Origin: Desmonostoc muscorum FACHB-395
Lineage (GTDB): Bacteria > Cyanobacteriota > Cyanobacteriia > Cyanobacteriales > Nostocaceae
Reading direction: 5' to 3'
DNA length: 64,000 nt
Assembly (NCBI RefSeq): GCF_014698035.1
Contig: NZ_JACJSF010000025.1
Span: 1 to 64,000 of the forward strand
Part shown: positions 63,368-64,000 of the stretch, one piece after another
Numbering within the stretch: position 1 is the stretch's first letter
How the letters are laid out: each line of letters begins with the position of its first letter
Notes under the pieces: model-generated
The model's database searches: none
What the model was told of the DNA's origin: nothing
What the model saw: the letters and a program-made list of their open reading frames with translations, nothing else
Translations under genes and position numbers: made by a program

Positions 63368-64000
63368 ATGACTGCTGTATCTCCCGTTGTTAAACCTGTT
63401 AGCCAAATGCGGCTAGCACCTGGTAGTACAGTGTCTATTCAAAATGTAAGCTGGAAGGAATTTGAGTCTATCTTGCAAGAACTGGGGGAAAAGCGATCGC
63501 GACGAGTTGCTTACAGCAAGTCTACGTTAGAAATTATGGTTCCTCTACCCGAACACGAAAAATCAAAGGACTTAATTTCGGATATTGTCAAAATCTTGCT
63601 GAAGATCGCCGGGAAAAGTTATGAACCCTTCTGTTCAACTACCTTCAAACGGGAAAATATAGCGGGGGTAGAACCAGATGCTTGCTTCTACATCCAAAAT
63701 TACCAAAGAATGATTGGTCGTCGCAAACTAGAACCAAATGATCCGCCTCCTGATTTGGCAATTGAAACAGATGTAACATCAAAAACAACTCTTGATGCAT
63801 ACGTTGCGATCGCAGTTCCAGAACTATGGATTTACGATAGTAAAAAGTTGAGAATTTATTTACTCAGGGATGGACATTACATCGAATCTGATCACAGTCC
63901 TAACTTTCCAAATATCCCTCTCACTCAAATTATTGCCGCTACAGTTGAACGAGCTTGGCAAGTAGGAACCGTACAAGCTTTGAAAGAGTTTGAAGGAACA
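63368..64000 (+). CDS. Uma2-family (DUF820) putative restriction endonuclease-fold protein, cut by window edge
   Basis: The frame starts with the ATG at 63368 and stays open to base 64000 (211 codons), so the C-terminus may be missing. The protein has the Uma2 / DUF820 pattern: WKEFESILQELGEKRSRR, LEIMVPLPEHEKSKDLISDIV, then GVEPDACFYI (E-PD) and DLAIETDV (E-x), the PD-(D/E)XK acid residues, and IAVPELWIYD. Cyanobacteria carry many such genes. Their role is unknown and usually not linked to a methyltransferase. A weak AAGGA lies about ten bases before the ATG. Confidence 0.85.
   Translation, partial: MTAVSPVVKPVSQMRLAPGSTVSIQNVSWKEFESILQELGEKRSRRVAYSKSTLEIMVPLPEHEKSKDLISDIVKILLKIAGKSYEPFCSTTFKRENIAGVEPDACFYIQNYQRMIGRRKLEPNDPPPDLAIETDVTSKTTLDAYVAIAVPELWIYDSKKLRIYLLRDGHYIESDHSPNFPNIPLTQIIAATVERAWQVGTVQALKEFEGT

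Noticed and set aside
1..64000. Many GCGATCGC palindromes across genes and gaps
   Set aside because: These are HIP1 sites, a known and very common octamer in cyanobacterial genomes, so they are not local regulatory or attachment sites.
1..64000. Search for tRNA, rRNA, tmRNA, CRISPR arrays and insertion sequences
   Set aside because: No tRNA-like GGTTCGAATCC arm, regular repeat-spacer array, or transposase-like frame was found by eye. Short RNAs could still be missed.

Overview
The window is a piece of the chromosome of a filamentous, probably heterocyst-forming cyanobacterium of the Nostoc/Anabaena group. The evidence is a psbA gene for photosystem II D1, a GUN4 gene, many GCGATCGC (HIP1) octamers, several families of short repeats typical of Nostocales, and cyanobacterial versions of icd, ppc, dxs, mtnA, mfd and sat. 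I found no rRNA, tRNA, CRISPR array, transposase or phage gene.

Layout. (1) 1-8426, all on the minus strand: an exopolysaccharide or O-antigen type locus with two GT4 glycosyltransferases (one cut by the left edge), a Wzy-like polymerase, a GT2 glycosyltransferase, a Wzx flippase and a polyprenyl-phosphate sugar transferase that starts the repeat unit. (2) 8427-12729: a 1.5 kb AT-rich gap, then a single-module NRPS-like enzyme (adenylation, carrier, thioesterase, no condensation domain). (3) 13240-19656: an aldo/keto reductase, a CNNM/CorC-type membrane protein and mfd, whose reading frame holds three inserts made of intergenic-type repeats. (4) 19879-22487: an accessory pocket with an AAA ATPase overlapping a small PD-(D/E)XK-like protein (possible defence pair) and a toxin-antitoxin pair whose toxin is frameshifted. 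(5) 22563-32775: housekeeping and small genes (NUDIX, DUF3531-like, TPR, ABC ATPases, rsmG, sodA, a HicB-like pair, gun4, icd, mtnA). (6) 33314-37297: three plus-strand genes, a DUF2235 hydrolase, a cyclooxygenase-like heme dioxygenase and a catalase-related protein, forming a probable oxylipin pathway. (7) 37420-48099: dxs, a LEA-like secreted protein, a second aldo/keto reductase, a secreted metallophosphoesterase-like protein, small proteins and ppc. (8) 48648-53267: a DUF1574 SGNH-like protein plus an MBOAT acyltransferase, an O-acetylation pair. (9) 53596-64000: psbA, a KirBac potassium channel, three PRC-barrel/DUF2382 genes, a caspase-fold protein with both catalytic residues replaced, sat, and a Uma2-type gene cut by the right edge.

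How the genes fit together. The locus in (1) and the pair in (8) could build and acetylate surface polysaccharide, although they are 40 kb apart. The strongest candidate system is (6). The last two genes match, in order and in motifs, the linoleate 10S-dioxygenase and 10S-hydroperoxide lyase pair known from Nostoc punctiforme. The hydrolase in front, which could release the fatty acid, is the possible new part. The ATPase/nuclease-like pair in (4) is the best candidate for an uncharacterised defence system.

A theme across the window is repeat invasion. Short repeats fill the intergenic regions, lie within mfd, ppc and the caspase-like gene without breaking the frame, and supply or flank start regions of several genes.
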